The notes beneath the pieces are model-generated. The model had not been told where the DNA came from. It saw only the letters and a list, made by a program, of their open reading frames with translations, and did not search any database. From positions 232,623 to 296,622 of the forward strand of contig NZ_BDUC01000009.1 in the NCBI RefSeq assembly GCF_002218085.1: 64,000 nt of DNA, given 5' to 3'. Made by a program: the position numbers and the translations under genes. The stretch comes from Tolypothrix sp. NIES-4075. GTDB taxonomy: Bacteria > Cyanobacteriota > Cyanobacteriia > Cyanobacteriales > Nostocaceae. Shown here one piece after another: positions 61,229-64,000 of the stretch (the first letter of the stretch is position 1; the number at the start of each line of letters is the position of its first letter).

Positions 61229-62374
61229 ATGCATGACAATTTTTACAGACACAATATTGAAGACAACAGTACCCAACTAAAACCGATTAACTTATTTGAA
61301 TACGAAAAGCTAGCAACTAAGGCTTTATCTCAAAAAGTACTTGACTATTACAGTAGTGGTGCATGGGATGAAGTAACTTTACGAGATAACCGAGCTGCCT
61401 TCGAGCGATTCAAAATTAGACCCCGGATGCTAGTTGATGTAAGTTCGCGCAACTTGAGTACGAAAGTTTTGGGACAGTCTATTAAAATGCCACTTTTAAT
61501 TGCTCCAATGGCATTTCAGCGTCTTGCTCATAAAGATGGAGAACTTGCTACTGCCACAGCTGCTTCAATTGCAGGTATTGGTATGGTTTTGAGTACGATG
61601 GCAACTTATAGTATTGAAGATGTGGCAGCAAGGGGTTATGAAAACACTCCTGCTAGTCCCCAATGGTTTCAACTTTATGTTCATCGTGACCGAGGACTAA
61701 CCCGCGCTCTTGTAGAACGTGCCTACGCTGCTGGCTATCAAGCGCTTTGTCTGACCGTGGATGCTCCAGTTTTGGGTCAGCGGGAACGAGACAAGCGTAA
61801 CGAGTTTACTTTACCACCTGGCTTGCAATTGGCTAATTTAGCAACTTTGTCTGGTTTAAAAATTCCTTATGAAGACGGGGAATCTGGATTATTTACATAT
61901 TTTGCTCAACAACTTAACCCAGCCCTGACTTGGAAAGATTTGGAATGGGTGCAGTCTTTGTCACCACTGCCTTTAGCGATAAAAGGGATTTTACGTGGGG
62001 ATGATGCTTTAAGGGCAGCGGAGCATGGAGCTAAAGCGGTGATAGTTTCTAATCATGGTGGCAGACAACTCGATAGTGCGATCGCTTCAATTGATGCCTT
62101 AAGTGAAATAGTTGCCGCAGTTGGGGACAAAGCAGAAGTCCTTGTAGATGGTGGTATCCGTCGGGGTACAGACATTCTTAAAGCTTTGGCTTTGGGTGCA
62201 AAAGCTGTACTTATAGGAAGACCTATCCTTTGGGGACTTGCTGTAGCAGGAGAAGTTGGTGTCTCTCATGTCATCGAACTACTACGCTCGGAGCTAGATG
62301 TCGCGATGGCACTTAGCGGTTGTGCCGAGATACAAGATATTGATAGTAGTTTGGTGATTCCGGCAAGAGCGTAG
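61229..62374 (+). CDS. FMN-dependent alpha-hydroxy-acid oxidase, lactate-oxidase-like
   Basis: 381 residues with a complete (S)-2-hydroxy-acid oxidase fold: NLFEYEKLATKALSQKVLDYY, APMAFQRLAH, QLYVHRDRG (Tyr), LTVDAPVLGQRERDKRN, the FMN Lys in LAIKGILRGDDA, catalytic His in VSNHGGRQLD, and DGGIRRGTDILKALALGAKAV, GRPILWGLAVAG. It oxidises glycolate or L-lactate using O2. The three residues said to separate Nostoc lactate oxidase (Met, Leu, Phe) from glycolate oxidase (Thr, Trp, Val) are here Met94, Met124 and Phe225, closer to lactate oxidase. Cytoplasmic. Confidence 0.93.
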   Translation: MHDNFYRHNIEDNSTQLKPINLFEYEKLATKALSQKVLDYYSSGAWDEVTLRDNRAAFERFKIRPRMLVDVSSRNLSTKVLGQSIKMPLLIAPMAFQRLAHKDGELATATAASIAGIGMVLSTMATYSIEDVAARGYENTPASPQWFQLYVHRDRGLTRALVERAYAAGYQALCLTVDAPVLGQRERDKRNEFTLPPGLQLANLATLSGLKIPYEDGESGLFTYFAQQLNPALTWKDLEWVQSLSPLPLAIKGILRGDDALRAAEHGAKAVIVSNHGGRQLDSAIASIDALSEIVAAVGDKAEVLVDGGIRRGTDILKALALGAKAVLIGRPILWGLAVAGEVGVSHVIELLRSELDVAMALSGCAEIQDIDSSLVIPARA

Positions 62375-62522
62375 CCGATGGTTAGTGATAGCGATCGCCA
62401 CTGAATCAGAAGTGGAGTGCGATCGTATTGCTCATAGAGATACGCGGTATGCGGGAAACGAGCGCGGCTTTAGCCCTGGGAGGGAAGCGACACGAGCGGT
62501 TTTAACCGCCGTGTTCTTGTTT

Positions 62523-62759
62523 CCAAACGATTAGATTGTTCATTTCCAAATTCTTTAATTAAATTCCAAACTCCCAAATCGACCATCTCCTAAACAAACT
62601 AATGGGTTTACTATAGGCTGGCTATTAACATAATCAATCAATGATTGGTTATCATCAAAAAATGCACCGTAATAAATTCCTTGAATCCGAACAGTTTTAT
62701 AGTCACGCCAATAGCATCCTTCTTTTGGTTTGCCCCTTAACGGATTTTGTCGCTACCAA
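62523..62759 (-). pseudogene. ISKra4-like transposase fragment
   Basis: On the minus strand: NPLRGKPKEGCYWRDYKTVR, IQGIYYGAFFDDNQSLIDYV, NSQPIVNPLVCLGDG, then a shift and WNLIKEFGNEQSNRLE. This matches the middle of ISKra4-type transposases (CLGDGHDGVW core). It is joined at 62745-62760 to a fragment of a different transposase on the other strand. Confidence 0.65.
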
Positions 62760-63094
62760 CGCGAAGGAAGCTTGCCGGACAGAATACTCTGTCCGGCAGA
62801 CTTCGCGATTTATCTCAAGATTCAACGTCCGTTGTACAAAAAGTCTGTAAGGTGCGTTGGAAGGTTGAGGAGTTTGATCGAGAATTAAAACAATTGACCA
62901 GGATTGAATCATGCCAGTGTCGCAAAGGTCGGATTCAAAGAAACCATATTGCCTGCGCTATTTTAGTCTGGCTTAGGCTGAAAAATTTAGCTTATAGAAG
63001 TTGTCAAACAATTTATCAAATCAAGCATGGATTGTTGTCAAATTATTTAATTCAACAACTAAAACGTCCAGATATTCCCATGTTTATTGTTTAG
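62745..63094 (+). pseudogene. DDE transposase (IS4/IS701-like), C-terminal fragment
   Basis: It reads DFVATN, then an inserted 46-bp palindrome, then DLSQDSTSVVQKVCKVRWKV, EEFDRELKQLTRIESCQCRK, RIQRNHIACAILVWLRLKNL and YQIKHGLLSNYLIQQL to the stop. This is the last third of a DDE transposase (the RWKVEEFxRE Glu motif is intact). Its N-terminal part is absent here. Confidence 0.8.
62761..62806. mobile_element. 46-bp palindromic insert in a transposase relic (copy 1)
   Basis: GCGAAG...CTTCGC outer arms and GCCGGACAGA ... TCTGTCCGGC inner arms around ATAC. It splits the codons for Asn and Asp; removing it exactly gives a continuous frame (VATN-DLSQDST). 46 is not a multiple of three, so it broke the gene. 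Confidence 0.8.
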
Positions 63095-63130
63095 TTTTTG
63101 GCTACTCGGCAAGAGTTCCGTAGGCGATCG

Positions 63131-63153
63131 CTGTGCCAGTTGCGTAAGTCCTG
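63131..63153. repeat. 23-bp terminal repeat, copy next to N-terminal transposase half
   Basis: It begins CTGTGCCAGTTGCG and ends TAAGTCCTG, and is followed by TATAT. The same 23 bases occur at 63855-63877. Relative to the interrupted transposase gene they are the two opposite ends of one inserted element. Confidence 0.8.
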
Positions 63154-63155
63154 TA

Positions 63156-63701
63156 TATAAAGCATTAAATTATTGACCGCATACCAAGTATCCATTAACA
63201 CTGTATCAAAAGGTAGAAGCTTTTGATATACAAGCCCTTGCAGCATATTTTTTACATGGTCAATCTTGGTCAATCCATCATTATCTGGATTAAAAATGCG
63301 ATAATCTATTACCCAAAAATTTAGATTTTTAGGATTAACATATATGCAACTTACTATTCCTATTCCTCTAACAACGCCATGTTCATTGCCAAGGCGGTTC
63401 GGCGGACAGAGTACTCTTTCCGCCGACACGCCGCACTATATTGCCTTCGTACTATTTCTATTTCCTCAGAAAATCTTTTATCTAAAACTGTATCATCAAA
63501 TATAATATAAGCATCCTCGTCAGCGATAATTAAATCTTTCACATTATCCCAGAGTAAACGAAGAGTTAATTTTTACTTTTTTAAATAATAATTAATTTTA
63601 TCATGACTAATATTTGACAAATGTTCTGCTAGATTATTAATTGTATAGTTAATTTGACTACTAAATACAGATTGACAATAATTAAGTTTAGTAAATCTCA
63701 T
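63156..63701 (-). pseudogene. DDE transposase (IS4/IS701-like), N-terminal half
   Basis: From ATG 63701 on the minus strand: MRFTKLNYCQSVFSSQINYT, NNLAEHLSNISHDKINYYL, an in-frame TAA, then KLTLRLLWDNVKDLIIADED, YIIFDDTVLDKRFSEEIEIV, RRQYS, a 44-bp palindromic insert, then NEHGVVRGIGIVSCIYVNP, DTVLMDTWYAVNNLMLYI. It stops at a 23-bp terminal repeat. The next part of the protein (DSLDKVYYCPLK) is found at 63878 on the opposite strand. Confidence 0.8.
63391..63434. mobile_element. 44-bp palindromic insert in a transposase relic (copy 2)
   Basis: On the + strand AAGGCGGTTCGGCGGACAGA, GTACTCTTT and CCGCCGACACGCCGC; the core GGACAGAGTACTCTTTCC matches copy 1 (GGACAGAATACTCTGTCC) with two differences. 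It lies between the codons RRQYS and GNEHG of the transposase and causes the frameshift there. Confidence 0.78.
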
Positions 63702-63854
63702 CAATAAGCAACTTTTTGATGCGCCTTATATCAATTTTCTCAGAAAATTTTGCACAACAAAATACATCATTGATTATTGTTATTAATTCGAGCCTAGCCG
63801 CTCAAACACATTCTCGATAATTTAATACTTGTGTACTATTGACTGGCGATCGCA

Positions 63855-63877
63855 CTGTGCCAGTTGCGTAAGTCCTG
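63855..63877. repeat. 23-bp terminal repeat, copy next to middle transposase part
   Basis: Identical to 63131-63153. It is followed by ATATA, the complement of TATAT beside the other copy, which is the expected 5-bp target duplication of the original insertion. Confidence 0.8.
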
Positions 63878-64000
63878 ATATAGATAGTCTAGATAAAGTT
63901 TATTATTGTCCTTTAAAGACTAATCGTTTAGTAGATGATAGTTTTGAGCAAGAAAAATATAATAATATTCAATCTTTAGAATGGAGTAATGGCAATACGG
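63878..64000 (+). pseudogene. DDE transposase middle part, runs off the right edge
   Basis: Frame open to the edge: IDSLDKVYYCPLKTNRLVDD, SFEQEKYNNIQSLEWSNGNT. This directly continues the protein that ends MLYI on the minus strand at 63156. The C-terminal part should follow beyond the window. Confidence 0.75.

Overview
The window looks like chromosome of a filamentous, Nostocales-type cyanobacterium. HIP1 sites (GCGATCGC) are very frequent. The photosystem II genes psbK and psbM are present, as are a class II fructose-1,6-/sedoheptulose-1,7-bisphosphatase, glutamyl-tRNA reductase, and several cyanobacterium-restricted families (UPF0182, DUF1830, DUF4079, DICT domain). Intergenic DNA is full of short tandem repeats (TTGGGAA, TTCAAAA types), palindromes and GC-rich repeat islands of the kind seen in Nostoc, Scytonema and Tolypothrix. 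No rRNA, tRNA or CRISPR array was found. No statement here comes from a database search.

Layout. 1-10 kb: a nucleotidyltransferase running in from the left edge, a Uma2 nuclease-like gene, UPF0182, hemA, glpX, a methyltransferase-like gene, glutaredoxin 3, tadA and an acyltransferase. 10.1-12.4 kb: a wrecked group II intron containing an IS630-type transposase relic, which itself contains an IS982-like element with a clean target duplication. 12.6-28.4 kb: housekeeping and signalling genes (BolA + CGFS glutaredoxin, an OmpR-type regulator, an ABC ATPase, alpha carbonic anhydrase, radical SAM, DICT/HD protein, pentapeptide protein, pyrB, mgtE). 28.4-30.0 kb: non-coding, repeat-bearing. 30.0-37.0 kb: a giant GH15/phosphorylase-kinase-like protein, a class III aminotransferase, a DUF1338 (HglS-like) protein and an SDR.

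37.3-46.1 kb is the most interesting block. Seven co-directional genes encode a helical protein, a PknG-type kinase with zinc ribbons and TPRs, a GNAT, a PP2C phosphatase, a vWA/MIDAS protein, a zinc-ribbon FHA protein and a four-helix membrane sensor with GlnX-like topology. This resembles a cyanobacterial version of the mycobacterial GlnX-PknG-GarA relay, with a dedicated phosphatase and a vWA protein added.

46.2-62.4 kb: miaE-like hydroxylase, VOC, a frameshifted GNAT, DCC-family protein, ComF, cobS, tgt-psbK, ferredoxin, psbM, a tandem universal stress protein, an M3 oligopeptidase, an Na/Pi symporter remnant and an FMN hydroxy-acid oxidase with lactate-oxidase-like residues. 62.5-64.0 kb: a transposase graveyard with an inversion-like rearrangement.

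The main theme outside the genes is repeat mobility. A purine-rich/pyrimidine-rich low-complexity element sits in frame inside three conserved genes (UPF0182 twice, pyrB, the FHA gene). A 28-bp palindrome sits in frame in the PknG-like kinase. Two related ~45-bp palindromes interrupt two transposase relics at positions where the undisturbed reading can be reconstructed. A 191-bp MITE-like element with 14-bp terminal repeats and a near-perfect 10-bp target duplication lies at 59.7 kb.
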